Shown piece after piece: positions 52,891 through 61,803 of a stretch of DNA of 61,803 nucleotides. Every line of letters starts with the position of its first letter. The stretch's first letter is position 1. Source of the DNA: Bacteroidota bacterium (GTDB lineage: Bacteria; Bacteroidota; Bacteroidia; Cytophagales; Microscillaceae); NCBI GenBank assembly GCA_004293265.1, contig RDXZ01000011.1, positions 1 to 61,803 on the forward strand, read 5' to 3'. Below the pieces are notes generated by a model that saw only the letters and a program-made list of their open reading frames with translations, searched no databases and was not told the origin of the DNA. Both the position numbers and the translations under genes were made by a program.

Positions 52891-54138
52891 ATGGAAAAAT
52901 CAATTTATATCATTTCAAAAGAATTAAAAGATTTAATTTTACAAGGCGATAATTTTAAAGCCCCTGATTTATCAAATTTTGCTAAAGAATTTACGATAGA
53001 TGATTTTTTGATAGACGAAGGATTGCGTCTGGAAATTGATTTTCTTGACCAAGAAAATCAAGAAAATAAACAAAAATTAAAAAAAAATATTTTAACTTTT
53101 ATTGATAAAGTGGTAGAGCAACATCTAAAAGAAAAAGAAGAATTGTTTTTGTTCAATGTTAAAAATGAACAACAAAAAAAGCAATTTTTGGATAATAAAT
53201 TAGCAAAAGAAAATGCCGCTATCGTTTTTGAAGGTAAAAATATTGGTAAAAAGTATAAATCAAATGGATTTTATCTCAAAAATATCGATTTACAACTAAG
53301 AATTGGAGAAATTACAGGCGTAGTAGGAGAAAATGGAAACGGAAAAACGACACTTTTTAGAATTTGTGTTGGTGATTTGCAACATTCAGAAGGCGATATT
53401 AGATACCCCGATTTGCAAGAAAACAATTGGAATCTCATCGATTGGCACAATGCTAAACAAAAAATCGTATTTATTCCGCAAGAACTACCCAAATGGCAAG
53501 GAAATTTGTTAGATAATTTACGTTTGGAAGCTGCCTTAAAAGGCTTTAAAGGCAATCAAAATGAAGAAAATGTAAATTTTATTTTGAATAGAATGGAACT
53601 TACTGCCCACGCCCACAAAAAATGGAGTGAACTTTCGGGTGGTTATAAATTACGATTTGCATTGGCAAAAGCATTAGTGAGCAAACCGCGTTTGTTGGTA
53701 ATAGACGAGCCTTTGGCTAATCTTGATGTCAATGCACAAACTATTATTCTCAATGATTTAAAAGATTTGGTAGAAAGTAGAATTTTTCCGATTTCTGTGA
53801 TGATTAGTTCGCAACATCTCCACGAAATAGAACGTATTGCTCATAATTTGTTATTTTTGAAAGAAGGACGAGAATTATATTATGGCAAAACAAGCGAATT
53901 TGGAAGCCAAAGATTAGAAAATTGTTTTGAATTAGAATGTGAACTTTCACAACAAGTTTTTGAACAAAAATTAAAAGGTTTTGCTTATAATAGTGTCCGA
54001 CACAATGGACAAATTATGATTATTCAAACGCCTTTACACATACGCGAAAAAGAATTATTGGAGTTTTTGGTCAAAAATGATATAAAAATAACGTATTTTC
54101 GTAATATTAGTCAATCCATCAAAAAATATTTTATATAA
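52891..54138 (+). CDS. ABC transporter ATP-binding protein with unusual N-terminal domain
   Basis: 415 residues. A typical ABC domain lies in the middle: Walker A GENGNGKT (146-153), Q197, signature LSGGY (248-252), Walker B LLVIDEP with the catalytic Glu (268-274), D-loop ANLD and a switch histidine (309/311). Before it are 110 residues of charged helices (EFTIDDFLIDEGLRLEIDFL...) not usual in ABC ATPases, and after it about 95 residues with strands (ENCFELECEL, YNSVRHNGQIMIIQTPLHI). The stop codon TAA is followed directly by the ATG of the membrane protein gene, so the two are translationally coupled and surely form one machine. Confidence 0.9.
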   Translation: MEKSIYIISKELKDLILQGDNFKAPDLSNFAKEFTIDDFLIDEGLRLEIDFLDQENQENKQKLKKNILTFIDKVVEQHLKEKEELFLFNVKNEQQKKQFLDNKLAKENAAIVFEGKNIGKKYKSNGFYLKNIDLQLRIGEITGVVGENGNGKTTLFRICVGDLQHSEGDIRYPDLQENNWNLIDWHNAKQKIVFIPQELPKWQGNLLDNLRLEAALKGFKGNQNEENVNFILNRMELTAHAHKKWSELSGGYKLRFALAKALVSKPRLLVIDEPLANLDVNAQTIILNDLKDLVESRIFPISVMISSQHLHEIERIAHNLLFLKEGRELYYGKTSEFGSQRLENCFELECELSQQVFEQKLKGFAYNSVRHNGQIMIIQTPLHIREKELLEFLVKNDIKITYFRNISQSIKKYFI

Positions 54139-56766
54139 ATGTTTGAAAAAATTATTTCATTATCATCAAAAAAAATAGATAAATATTTATTACAAAATTA
54201 CCCAATTCTTTGGCAAACAAAGATTCATTTTGTGATTTTATACTCTTTGATTGCTGTAAATATAGTAGTAATACCAATATTTCTTTTGTATTTTTTTGGA
54301 CCATATATAGAGCAAAAATTAGATAATTACCAAAAAGCAAGTGTTTCTTGGTTATTTTATAGTTTGTTTTTGGTACAAATTGGTTATTATATTTATCATC
54401 AAGTCATCAATATCAACCCTAAAAAAGACAGCCTAAAAACTTTCTTGTTGCGTGGAGGCTTGTATTTTGTGATTGTTTTGATGTTTATCAGTTATTTTGC
54501 CGCGATTAATTCTATTATTTATTCAAAAGTTTATTTTTGGTATGATAAAAATGAAGTTAAAAATGATATTGTTCAAATCAAAAGATTAGAAATGCTGGTC
54601 GATGATGAAAAAATCTCAAAATATACATTACCCAATTTTGAGAAAATATTACAACCATTTTTAAATACTGATTTGAATAAAAATGGAAATATTGACCAAT
54701 TTTTAGTTTTATATACAGAAATCAAAAATAACAAAGATTTTTGTAAAATAGACATAGAGGCAAAACCCGAAATACAAGCAATAGTCAAAAAATTAAAATT
54801 AGACCATATTTTTGAAAAATATTTAAAAAATATTGTGTATCAATATAACAAAACAGGCGTTTATGATTACAAATATTGGTTTCCTTCTATTTTAAAAATA
54901 TTAGACAAATACCATCCCAAACCTGAATATAGACCTGAATCTGCTACATTTATTTCGCAATACAACTATGGTGATATTGAAAGTGTGGCTGATGGTTTTG
55001 GTATTCCTTATGAATTTGAAAAAGAAATTATAAAAAATCCTACGATTGCTTTTGAACAAATAAAAGCCCGAGAACAACAAAATATAAAAGAATGGTATCA
55101 AAATATTTTTGTCCAATTTTTTTATGTTTGCTTGTTTGCTTTGTTGTTGTTGATAATTCCATTTTATACTTTTTATAATGTATTTGCTTCTGCTGTTATT
55201 TATTTGTTGTTAGAAATTTTAGTACAAGTAAACTACCGACAACTTTCTTATTTTTATTTTTTGATAATTTTATTTTCCATTACTTGTCTATATGCTTTAT
55301 TGACTTATAAAAAACATTCGAATTGGATAGCCACAGGTTGGATAATATTCATCAATTTATTTTTTCTATTTGGTGTGTTTGATACAAACTTTCATCGGTT
55401 GATTACAAATAATTTTTTATTATTTTTAACTTATATTATTTCTATTTTTGTGATGTGTGTGTGGTATAATCAAATGAAAAAATTACCATTACAAGACAAT
55501 CAATTTTATTTTTATCGTTTTAGTAATCTTACTCCCAAATTTTTGAAAAAAATAGATAGGTATTTAATACAAAACTATCCTGTCATTTGGGAAACAAGAA
55601 TCCATTTTGTAGTTTTTTATTCTTTTTTTGTGGGTAATATATGTTTGGCATTGATAGGAAATTATCTAATTTTCCCTGATAAAAAACCTATTTTAGAATG
55701 GGTTTATCTTAATAATACGCTCAATTTATCTATATCTTTAGGAATTTGTGTCTTGTTGTTGGCTATGTATTTACAAAAAACAAGACCATATTATACTTCA
55801 AAAGAATTTTTGACACGTTGGGTGGTGGCTTGTGTGTTGGTGGTTTCTATTTCTTCTAATGTTTTGATGATTCCTTTTGTGAATATGTGTAAAATATATT
55901 ATTGGTATGATAGAAACGAAGTCAAAGAAGATATTATTTTTTTGAATGCTGTAGATTTTTTGGTATCTGATTCCAAAAAATTCAAAGAAAATTTTATCAA
56001 GTCAAAATTAAATAAAAATAAAGATGTTGAGAAATATTTTGAGAAAATTCAAACCATAGAAAGCATATTTAATAAATATAAAAATGAAAAAACAGACCAA
56101 ACAGATACAGAAAAAATCATTCAAGAACTTTCACAGAAACTATCTTTAGAGCCAATAATCAAAAAATATTTATTGGGGGAAATTTCTAATAATATTCATA
56201 GAAAGTATAAACTTACAGATTTTACAAAAGAATATATTTTTCCTAACTATATCAATACTTTGAAGAAGTATGGTGATAGCAAAAATACTCAATCTATTCC
56301 AGAAAACGGATATCACAATAGCATTGAAGATAAAAATTTACTAACTTTAGCACATTATTTTATGTTTTATACAAAGTTAGATTTTAGAGATAATCGCAGT
56401 TGTGGACTGGGTGTACATAAGTTTGACAAAAATATTTATGATGTAATTGTTGAAAAAATAGATAAAAAAATTATAAGTGTTACAAACTTTTTTTTATCAC
56501 TCATTTTGATTGGTTATCTTGCTTTATCGCTTTTGATATGGAGGCATTGGTATTTGGTTTCTAATATATTAGCACTTATTTTAAGTATTATAGTGAGTAT
56601 AATTTCAATTTTTATTATTGTGAGTTTTCCAGAAATAAAACTTGTTGTCGCGTTTTGTTTTTTTAATTTATTAGTAATCAGCAAGTACACAGAAAGTTAT
56701 AAAAATAAAATGAAACCCTCTAACATAGAAGATATTTATGATATTCTTGAATCATATCAAAAATAA
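54139..56766 (+). CDS. Large internally duplicated membrane protein, partner of the ABC ATPase
   Basis: 875 residues built of two related halves. KIDKYLLQNYPILWQTKIHF (12-31) recurs as KIDRYLIQNYPVIWETRIHF (471-490), and YFWYDKNEVKNDIVQIKRLE (near 130) recurs as YYWYDRNEVKEDIIFLNAVD (near 585). Each half has three helices, a polar domain of 150-200 residues, then further helices: six or so after the first domain (about 330-460), three after the second (about 785-865). By position it is the permease of the adjacent ABC ATPase, but it has none of the FtsX or ABC-2 motifs known to me. Substrate unknown. I do not recognise the family. Confidence 0.75.
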   Translation: MFEKIISLSSKKIDKYLLQNYPILWQTKIHFVILYSLIAVNIVVIPIFLLYFFGPYIEQKLDNYQKASVSWLFYSLFLVQIGYYIYHQVININPKKDSLKTFLLRGGLYFVIVLMFISYFAAINSIIYSKVYFWYDKNEVKNDIVQIKRLEMLVDDEKISKYTLPNFEKILQPFLNTDLNKNGNIDQFLVLYTEIKNNKDFCKIDIEAKPEIQAIVKKLKLDHIFEKYLKNIVYQYNKTGVYDYKYWFPSILKILDKYHPKPEYRPESATFISQYNYGDIESVADGFGIPYEFEKEIIKNPTIAFEQIKAREQQNIKEWYQNIFVQFFYVCLFALLLLIIPFYTFYNVFASAVIYLLLEILVQVNYRQLSYFYFLIILFSITCLYALLTYKKHSNWIATGWIIFINLFFLFGVFDTNFHRLITNNFLLFLTYIISIFVMCVWYNQMKKLPLQDNQFYFYRFSNLTPKFLKKIDRYLIQNYPVIWETRIHFVVFYSFFVGNICLALIGNYLIFPDKKPILEWVYLNNTLNLSISLGICVLLLAMYLQKTRPYYTSKEFLTRWVVACVLVVSISSNVLMIPFVNMCKIYYWYDRNEVKEDIIFLNAVDFLVSDSKKFKENFIKSKLNKNKDVEKYFEKIQTIESIFNKYKNEKTDQTDTEKIIQELSQKLSLEPIIKKYLLGEISNNIHRKYKLTDFTKEYIFPNYINTLKKYGDSKNTQSIPENGYHNSIEDKNLLTLAHYFMFYTKLDFRDNRSCGLGVHKFDKNIYDVIVEKIDKKIISVTNFFLSLILIGYLALSLLIWRHWYLVSNILALILSIIVSIISIFIIVSFPEIKLVVAFCFFNLLVISKYTESYKNKMKPSNIEDIYDILESYQK

Positions 56767-56848
56767 AAAAATGTAGTTATTGTTTAGTATTCTTTTATTT
56801 TGGGGTAATATTCTTTTATTCATTATTTCGAATTATCTGAATAAAACC

Positions 56849-56884
56849 AAAAAAAAACCTTTATTTTCATAAAGGTTTTTTTTA
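56849..56884. terminator. Bidirectional terminator at the end of the str operon
   Basis: AAAAAAACCTTTAT pairs with ATAAAGGTTTTTTT around a TTTC-type loop, five bases from the rpsJ stop. It also ends the convergent membrane-protein gene. Confidence 0.9.
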
Positions 56885-56888
56885 TTTA

Positions 56889-57194
56889 TCACACTTTGAT
56901 TTCAACATCTACTCCAGAAGGTAGTTCTAATTTCATCAAAGCATCTACAGTTTTTGGGCTTGTAGAATAAATATCTATCAAGCGTTTATGAGTAGCTAAT
57001 TGAAATTGCTCACGTGCTTTTTTATTTACGTGTGGAGAACGCAATACAGTAAAAATTTCTTTTTTAGTAGGCATTGGAATTGGTCCATTTACCACTGCTT
57101 GAGTTGCTTTCACTGCTTTTACGATACGCTCTGCTGATTTGTCCAACAAATTGTGGTCGTAAGATTTTAATTTGATACGAATTTTTTGATTCAT
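56889..57194 (-). CDS. rpsJ: Ribosomal protein S10
   Basis: 101 residues, normal. Begins [21 protein letters not shown] and contains [28 protein letters not shown], the conserved tRNA-site loop. Part of the 30S head; NusB partner in transcription antitermination. It is the last gene of the str cluster here, immediately followed by a terminator, whereas rplC and the rest of the S10 operon would be expected next. Confidence 0.97.
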   Translation of the reverse strand: MNQKIRIKLKSYDHNLLDKSAERIVKAVKATQAVVNGPIPMPTKKEIFTVLRSPHVNKKAREQFQLATHKRLIDIYSTSPKTVDALMKLELPSGVDVEIKV

Positions 57195-57218
57195 AATAAT
57201 TTTAGTAAAAAATATTTA

Positions 57219-57257
57219 AAAACCTATAAGACCTTTTAAAAATCTTATAGATTTTTT
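57219..57257 (-). terminator. Hairpin between fusA and rpsJ, possible attenuator
   Basis: AACCTATAAGACC...AATCTTATAGATT stem of family F, with a T run on the minus strand. Lying inside the operon, it may reduce rpsJ transcription relative to fusA. Confidence 0.45.
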
Positions 57258-57278
57258 TGTTTTTGATTGAATATTAAA

Positions 57279-59408
57279 CTATTTTGCAGATACACCTTTT
57301 GCTTTAGCAATCACATCATCAGCCAAGTTTTGAGGCAATATCTCATAATGAGAGAAAGTCAAAGAAGCAGAAGCACGTCCCGAACTAATAGTACGCAACG
57401 AAGTTACATAACCAAATAATTCTGACAAAGGCACATCAGCTTTGATAACTTGCGCTCCACCTTTTGTATCCATACCTTTCATCACACCTCTACGGCGATT
57501 TAAGTCCCCTGTTACAGGTCCTGTAAATTCGTCAGGCGTTACAACTTCAACACTCATAATAGGTTCTAAAATTTTTGCACCTGCTTTGCGTGCCGCTTCT
57601 TTGAAACCTAAAATGGCTGCTAATTCGAATGACAATGAATCTGAATCGACATCATGGAAAGAGCCATGAAACAAACGCACTTTCATTGATTCCACAGGAT
57701 AACCTGCCAAAGGTCCGTTTACCATTGCTTGTTTGAAACCTTTTTCTACCGCAGGGATAAATTCTTTTGGAATAGCACCACCCACAATACCATTTATAAA
57801 TTCGAAACCAACTTTGCCTTCGTCAGCAGGTCCGATTTCAAAATTAATATCAGCAAATTTACCACGTCCACCTGATTGTTTTTTATAAACCTCTCTATGT
57901 TCGTAGTTTTTAGTCAAACATTCTTTGTAAGCCACTTGTGGCGCACCTTGATTTACTTCTACTTTGAACTCGCGTTTCAAACGGTCTAAAATAATTTCCA
58001 AGTGCAACTCACCCATACCTCTGATAATCGTTTGACCTGTTTCTTGGTCTGATTCCAAACGTAAAGTAGGGTCTTCTTCTACCAATTTACCCAAAGCAGT
58101 TCCTAATTTATCCACATCTGCTTGTGTTTTTGGTTCGATAGCATAACCAATTACAGGCTCAGGGAAAGACATACTTTCTAAAACCAAAGGTCTTGCTTCA
58201 TTTGTTAAAGTATCACCTGTTTTGATGTCTTTAAAACCAACACCTGCACAAATATCACCCGCTTCAACTCTTTCGATTGGGTTTTGTTTGTTGGCGTGCA
58301 TTTGTAACAAACGAGAAATACGTTCTTTTTTTCCTGTACGATTGTTCAAAATATAAGAACCAGAATCCAAAAATCCTGCATATACACGCATAAAACACAA
58401 ACGACCAACAAAAGGGTCAGTAGCAATTTTAAATGCTAATGCTGTAAATGGTTCTGAGTTACTTGGCAAACGAGTTTCTTCTAAACCTGTATCAGGATTT
58501 GTGCCTACGATAGGTGGCATATCCAAAGAGCAAGGCAAATAAGAACAAACGGCATCTAATACTGCTTGAACACCTTTGTTTTTGAAGGCAGAACCACACA
58601 TCACAGGCGACATTGACATATCAATTACCGCTTTGCGAATAGCGGCACGCATTTCTTCTTCTGTAATAGAATCAGGATTATCAAAAAATTTCTCCATCAA
58701 CGCATCATCATAAGAAGCGACAGCCTCTACCAAATTTTGTCTCCAAAAATTTACATCTTCTTGCAAATCAGCAGGAATAGGAATTTCTTTGTATGTTTTT
58801 CCTTCTGTTGCGTCGTCCCAAACAATTGCTTTGTTTGTAATCAAATCAACAACTCCTTTAAAAGTATCTTCAGCACCGATTGGCACTTGCAAAGGCACAG
58901 GATTTGCTCCTAATTTTTCTTTAATTTCTTTTACAGCATTGAAAAAATCAGCACCTGCTCTATCCATTTTATTTACAAAACAAATACGAGGCACGTGGTA
59001 TTTATCAGCTTGTCTCCAAACCGTTTCAGATTGAGGCTCAACTCCTGATACAGCACAAAACAAAGCCACAGCACCATCTAACACACGCAAAGAACGTTCT
59101 ACTTCTACCGTAAAATCTACGTGACCTGGTGTATCAATGATATTTACTTGGTATTGTTTAGTAATATCTTTGATAGGGTCTCCTTGGTCGGTTGGATAAT
59201 TCCAAAGCGTAGTAGTAGCGGCTGATGTGATTGTAATCCCGCGTTCCTGCTCTTGTGCCATCCAGTCCATAGTTGCGGCTCCTTCGTGTACCTCACCAAT
59301 CTTATGGGTTTTACCGGTATAATAAAGGATACGTTCTGTTGTTGTCGTCTTCCCAGCATCAATGTGAGCCATGATGCCAATATTTCGGAGGAATCTTAAA
59401 TCTTTCAT
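57279..59408 (-). CDS. fusA: Elongation factor G
   Basis: 709 residues. GTPase that drives translocation of tRNA and mRNA on the ribosome. G1 AHIDAGKTT (14-22), switch [11 protein letters not shown]4 NKMD, followed by domains II-V (TGTEELP-like [53 protein letters not shown]). No deviation from the bacterial type. Second-to-last gene of the minus-strand str operon. Fusidic-acid-site residues look ordinary. Confidence 0.98.
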   Translation of the reverse strand: MKDLRFLRNIGIMAHIDAGKTTTTERILYYTGKTHKIGEVHEGAATMDWMAQEQERGITITSAATTTLWNYPTDQGDPIKDITKQYQVNIIDTPGHVDFTVEVERSLRVLDGAVALFCAVSGVEPQSETVWRQADKYHVPRICFVNKMDRAGADFFNAVKEIKEKLGANPVPLQVPIGAEDTFKGVVDLITNKAIVWDDATEGKTYKEIPIPADLQEDVNFWRQNLVEAVASYDDALMEKFFDNPDSITEEEMRAAIRKAVIDMSMSPVMCGSAFKNKGVQAVLDAVCSYLPCSLDMPPIVGTNPDTGLEETRLPSNSEPFTALAFKIATDPFVGRLCFMRVYAGFLDSGSYILNNRTGKKERISRLLQMHANKQNPIERVEAGDICAGVGFKDIKTGDTLTNEARPLVLESMSFPEPVIGYAIEPKTQADVDKLGTALGKLVEEDPTLRLESDQETGQTIIRGMGELHLEIILDRLKREFKVEVNQGAPQVAYKECLTKNYEHREVYKKQSGGRGKFADINFEIGPADEGKVGFEFINGIVGGAIPKEFIPAVEKGFKQAMVNGPLAGYPVESMKVRLFHGSFHDVDSDSLSFELAAILGFKEAARKAGAKILEPIMSVEVVTPDEFTGPVTGDLNRRRGVMKGMDTKGGAQVIKADVPLSELFGYVTSLRTISSGRASASLTFSHYEILPQNLADDVIAKAKGVSAK

Positions 59409-59591
59409 TGTTTTAAAAATATATAAAAAGATTTGAACTAAATTATTTTCTTATTTTTAGCCCAAATCATATTTTCTTTTAATTAAATATTAAATAATAA
59501 ATGTATTACAAAAAATAAATAATTGAAATTTTATTTTTACCCTTTGTTAAAAACAAAATTTCTTATTTTTAGTAATTTACTTTTTCTTTGC

Positions 59592-60062
59592 TTAGAAACG
59601 GAAGTGAGAGAATGCTTTGTTTGCTTCTGCCATTCTGTGCGTATCATCTTTTTTCTTTACAGACGCACCTTCACCTTTTGAAGCAGCGATAATTTCTGCT
59701 GCTAATTTTTCTTGCATTGATTTTTCGTTACGTTTGCGGGCATAGTTTATCAACCATTTCATACCCAAAGCACTTTTACGTTCAGGTCTTACTTCGCTTG
59801 GTACTTGAAAAGTAGCACCACCTACACGGCGGCTACGTACTTCTACTCCTGGCATTACATTATTCAATGCTTTTTTCCAGATTTCGTGTCCGTTGCTTTC
59901 AGGTAGTTTTTTTTCTACCAAAGACAATGCGTCATAAAAAATAGTATAAGCTGTACTTTTTTTTCCGCGTTCCATTAAGTTATTAACGAATTTTGTTACT
60001 AATACATCACCAAATTTAGGGTCTGGAATGTGATAACGTTTTTCAGGTTTTTTCTTTCTCAT
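59592..60062 (-). CDS. rpsG: Ribosomal protein S7
   Basis: 156 residues. Conserved blocks [42 protein letters not shown] and the C-terminal [16 protein letters not shown] are all present. Binds the 3' major domain of 16S rRNA and starts head assembly; in E. coli it represses its own operon. Here 183 bases separate it from fusA, 23 from rpsL. Confidence 0.97.
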   Translation of the reverse strand: MRKKKPEKRYHIPDPKFGDVLVTKFVNNLMERGKKSTAYTIFYDALSLVEKKLPESNGHEIWKKALNNVMPGVEVRSRRVGGATFQVPSEVRPERKSALGMKWLINYARKRNEKSMQEKLAAEIIAASKGEGASVKKKDDTHRMAEANKAFSHFRF

Positions 60063-60085
60063 TACTTTTATATAATCAATGATTA

Positions 60086-60502
60086 CTATTTTTTACCTCC
60101 TTTACCTTTTACTGGTGCCGCTACTTGTCCTGGTTTTGGTCTTTTTGTACCATATTTAGAACGACCTTGTTTACGACCACTTACGCCTGCGGTATCTAAT
60201 GCACCACGTACTATGTGATAGCGAACGCCCGGTAAATCTTTTACACGACCTCCACGCACTAACACAATAGAGTGTTCTTGCAAGTTATGACCTTCACCCG
60301 GAATGTAAGCATTCACTTCTTTTTTGTTACTCAAACGTACACGTGCGACTTTGCGCAATGCTGAGTTTGGTTTTTTGGGTGTGGTAGTATATACTTTTGT
60401 ACACACGCCTCTGCGTTGTGGACAAGAATCTAAAGCGGGTGATTTTGACTTACTGATTAAAGCCTCACGCCCCTTACGAATCAATTGTTGTATTGTTGGC
60501 AT
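60086..60502 (-). CDS. rpsL: Ribosomal protein S12
   Basis: 138 residues. The decoding-site loops [18 protein letters not shown] and [13 protein letters not shown] carry the lysines associated with streptomycin sensitivity, so the genotype looks streptomycin-sensitive. The C terminus is lysine-glycine-rich ([16 protein letters not shown]), longer than in E. coli but usual for Bacteroidota. First gene of the operon, promoter at 60564-60594. Confidence 0.97.
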   Translation of the reverse strand: MPTIQQLIRKGREALISKSKSPALDSCPQRRGVCTKVYTTTPKKPNSALRKVARVRLSNKKEVNAYIPGEGHNLQEHSIVLVRGGRVKDLPGVRYHIVRGALDTAGVSGRKQGRSKYGTKRPKPGQVAAPVKGKGGKK

Positions 60503-60563
60503 TTTACAATTTATTTGTAGGGACTGTCTTTTTAGTTAATTGCCCCTTTCTATTTTAGAACTG

Positions 60564-60594
60564 CAAAGGTAGATAAAAAAAATAAATATACAAA
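60564..60594 (-). promoter_or_regulatory. Promoter of the rpsL-rpsG-fusA-rpsJ operon
   Basis: On the minus strand TTTG (60594-60591), 19 bp, TACCTTTG (60571-60564), followed by a C-rich start region. An exact match to the phylum consensus; leader about 55 bases. Confidence 0.8.
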
Positions 60595-60784
60595 TTTTTT
60601 TCGTGTTTTTTTTATATATATTTTTAAATTCTATTTAATTTTCTGTTTTATTTTTTGTTGATGCTTTTAAATATATAAAAATTGATGTTTTTTAGACATA
60701 TTTTTTATAAAAAACTTAAAAAATATATTTTATAAATTTTTTCTTTGTGATTTTTTTGATGTTAAATAGCTACTTTTTAATACT

Positions 60785-61483
60785 TTAATTGTCAAATTCA
60801 TTTTCAAATTCAGATTTATCTTCAAGTTCAGATTGATTATTGAGTTTGTTTTCGAGTTGGGTTTCATTTTTTTGATTTTCTTTCAATTCATCTAAAATAG
60901 ACTTCATATAATCTCTCAAATCTTCACAACCTGCTCCTGTTTGTGCTGAAGTCATAAATCGCAAAGGTGCTTCTTCCCAAGTTTTTAACAATTCACGTTG
61001 GTGTGCTGCTAATATTTTTTGAGTTTGATTGCCTGAATTTTTATCTATTTTGGTATAAATAATTACAAAGGGAACTTCTTTTTTTCCCAAGAAATTTAAA
61101 AAATCAAAATCAATTGCTTGTGGTTCGTGCCTCGAATCAATCAAAACAAATACACATTTCAAGTTTTCTCTATCCAACAAATAATCTCTTATCATTTTAG
61201 AAAATTGCATACGTTTTTCTTTGCCAACTTTTGCCCAACCATATCCGGGTAAATCAACTAAATACCATTTTTCGTTGATAAGAAAATGATTAATAAGTTG
61301 AGTTTTTCCTGGTGTTTGAGATGTTTTAGCTAAATCTCTTTTATTAGTTAGTTTATTAATCAATGAAGATTTTCCTACATTGGAACGACCAATAAAAGCA
61401 AATTCGGGTAAATCATCATTAGGACATTCTGTAAATTTGCTGCTACTTTTGGCAAAAGTTGCTTTTTTAATAATGTATGCCAT
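60785..61483 (-). CDS. engB: Ribosome biogenesis GTPase YihA/YsxC
   Basis: 232 residues. TRAFAC-class GTPase needed for 50S subunit assembly. G1 GRSNVGKSS (32-40), T for switch I in TSQTPGKTQ, G3 DLPGYGWAKV, G4 TKID and G5 MTSAQTGAGC in order. The last 30 residues (QLENKLNNQSELEDKSEFEN) are an acidic, low-complexity extension not required by the family. Upstream of the str operon on the same strand but with its own 282-base spacing. Confidence 0.95.
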   Translation of the reverse strand: MAYIIKKATFAKSSSKFTECPNDDLPEFAFIGRSNVGKSSLINKLTNKRDLAKTSQTPGKTQLINHFLINEKWYLVDLPGYGWAKVGKEKRMQFSKMIRDYLLDRENLKCVFVLIDSRHEPQAIDFDFLNFLGKKEVPFVIIYTKIDKNSGNQTQKILAAHQRELLKTWEEAPLRFMTSAQTGAGCEDLRDYMKSILDELKENQKNETQLENKLNNQSELEDKSEFENEFDN

Positions 61484-61609
61484 CGTTTTTGATTGATAAA
61501 ATTTGAAAGTGCAAAATTAAAGAATTTTATAAGAAAAAACAAAAATATTTTTTAACCTCTAATTTTCTTATATTTATTACATTTATTCTTCCACTCGAAA
61601 AATATGTTT

Positions 61610-61803
61610 TTATTCTTTTGTATTACGTAATATTTCTATTTGTTCCAATGTCAGACCTGTATGTTTAGCAATATCTTCGTTTGAAAGTATTGTTTGAAGT
61701 AGACTTTTCGCAATTTCAATTTGTGTACGTAATTGTGCTTTTTCAATGACAAGCATTTTTTCAGTTTTTTCATCGGTTTCACGCATACGTGCATATTCAT
61801 AAG
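61610..61803 (-). CDS. Rpn/PD-(D/E)XK transposase-like protein, C-terminal part (5' end outside window)
   Basis: Frame open to the right edge, 64 residues visible, ending LSNEDIAKHTGLTLEQIEILRNTKE at the stop 61610. The tail is the usual end of Rpn-family (recombination-promoting nuclease/putative transposase) proteins: a charged helix, then a small DNA-binding-like S-x-E-D-I-A-x-x-T-G-L motif. The nuclease domain itself would lie outside the window, so activity cannot be judged. Confidence 0.7.
   Translation of the reverse strand, partial: YEYARMRETDEKTEKMLVIEKAQLRTQIEIAKSLLQTILSNEDIAKHTGLTLEQIEILRNTKE

Overview
The window reads as chromosomal DNA of an AT-rich member of the Bacteroidota, most like the Cytophagales side of the phylum. 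The evidence is the gene content (BatD, FtsX/LolC-type permease, sortilin-like BNR protein, exported proteins with short lipobox or AQ-type signal peptides, GcvH next to VanZ and TonB), the absence of Shine-Dalgarno sequences before most starts, and several promoters of the phylum-specific form TTTG/TTG, 19-21 bp, TAnnTTTG. I cannot name the genus. No rRNA, tRNA, CRISPR array, prophage, transposase or replication origin was recognised. Almost all genes are chromosomal housekeeping or envelope genes; the accessory signal lies between genes.

Layout. 1-2031 (minus): a truncated OmpH/Skp-like chaperone, an exported protein, pth and an rfaE2-like nucleotidyltransferase. 2344-5487 (plus): a class 1 isoprenoid-type enzyme, a GT2 glycosyltransferase and a short methylmalonyl-CoA mutase subunit. 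5616-10675 (minus): an iron-sulfur photolyase, a thioredoxin-fold protein, a GNAT acetyltransferase, a one-domain voltage-gated cation channel and a rhomboid protease. 10873-21981: mixed genes including an EEP hydrolase, arfB, a long acyl-CoA dehydrogenase, batD, prmC, an OmpA-like lipoprotein, an exported amidotransferase-like protein, an exonuclease and a MaoC protein. 22229-35881 (plus): a GAF/PAS receptor, a GP[FY]-repeat protein, hisC, a histidine kinase, a BNR/sortilin protein, topA, a permease and a Nudix hydrolase. 36015-44394 (minus): an AddB-like nuclease, a radical SAM enzyme, a HAMP-GAF receptor, a TPR protein, tonB, a VanZ protein and gcvH. 44655-56766 (mostly plus): gatC, an acyltransferase, a cytoplasmic papain-like protease with a TerB-like tail, a nuclease-fold protein, exbD, two orphan exported proteins and an ABC ATPase coupled to an internally duplicated membrane protein. 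56889-61483 (minus): the str operon (rpsL, rpsG, fusA, rpsJ) and engB, then a truncated Rpn-like gene at the edge.

The most unusual material is a set of small palindromic intergenic elements. At least four families are present. Two (8919-9040 and 52509-52639) have the hallmarks of MITEs: GGTTCT...AGAACC ends and 8-bp flanking direct repeats. The families share one architecture: two short hairpins in a row whose loops and stems are reverse complements of each other, so that the whole element can also fold as one long stem. Other points of interest are a start-codon region duplicated in tandem at 15097 (15-bp units, ATG-AAG-TAA), a 109/114-bp tandem duplication of a gene's 5' end at 50772, two near-identical 122-bp promoter segments in front of neighbouring operons, and the ABC ATPase/duplicated membrane protein pair at 52891-56766, which is the best candidate here for an undescribed protein system.
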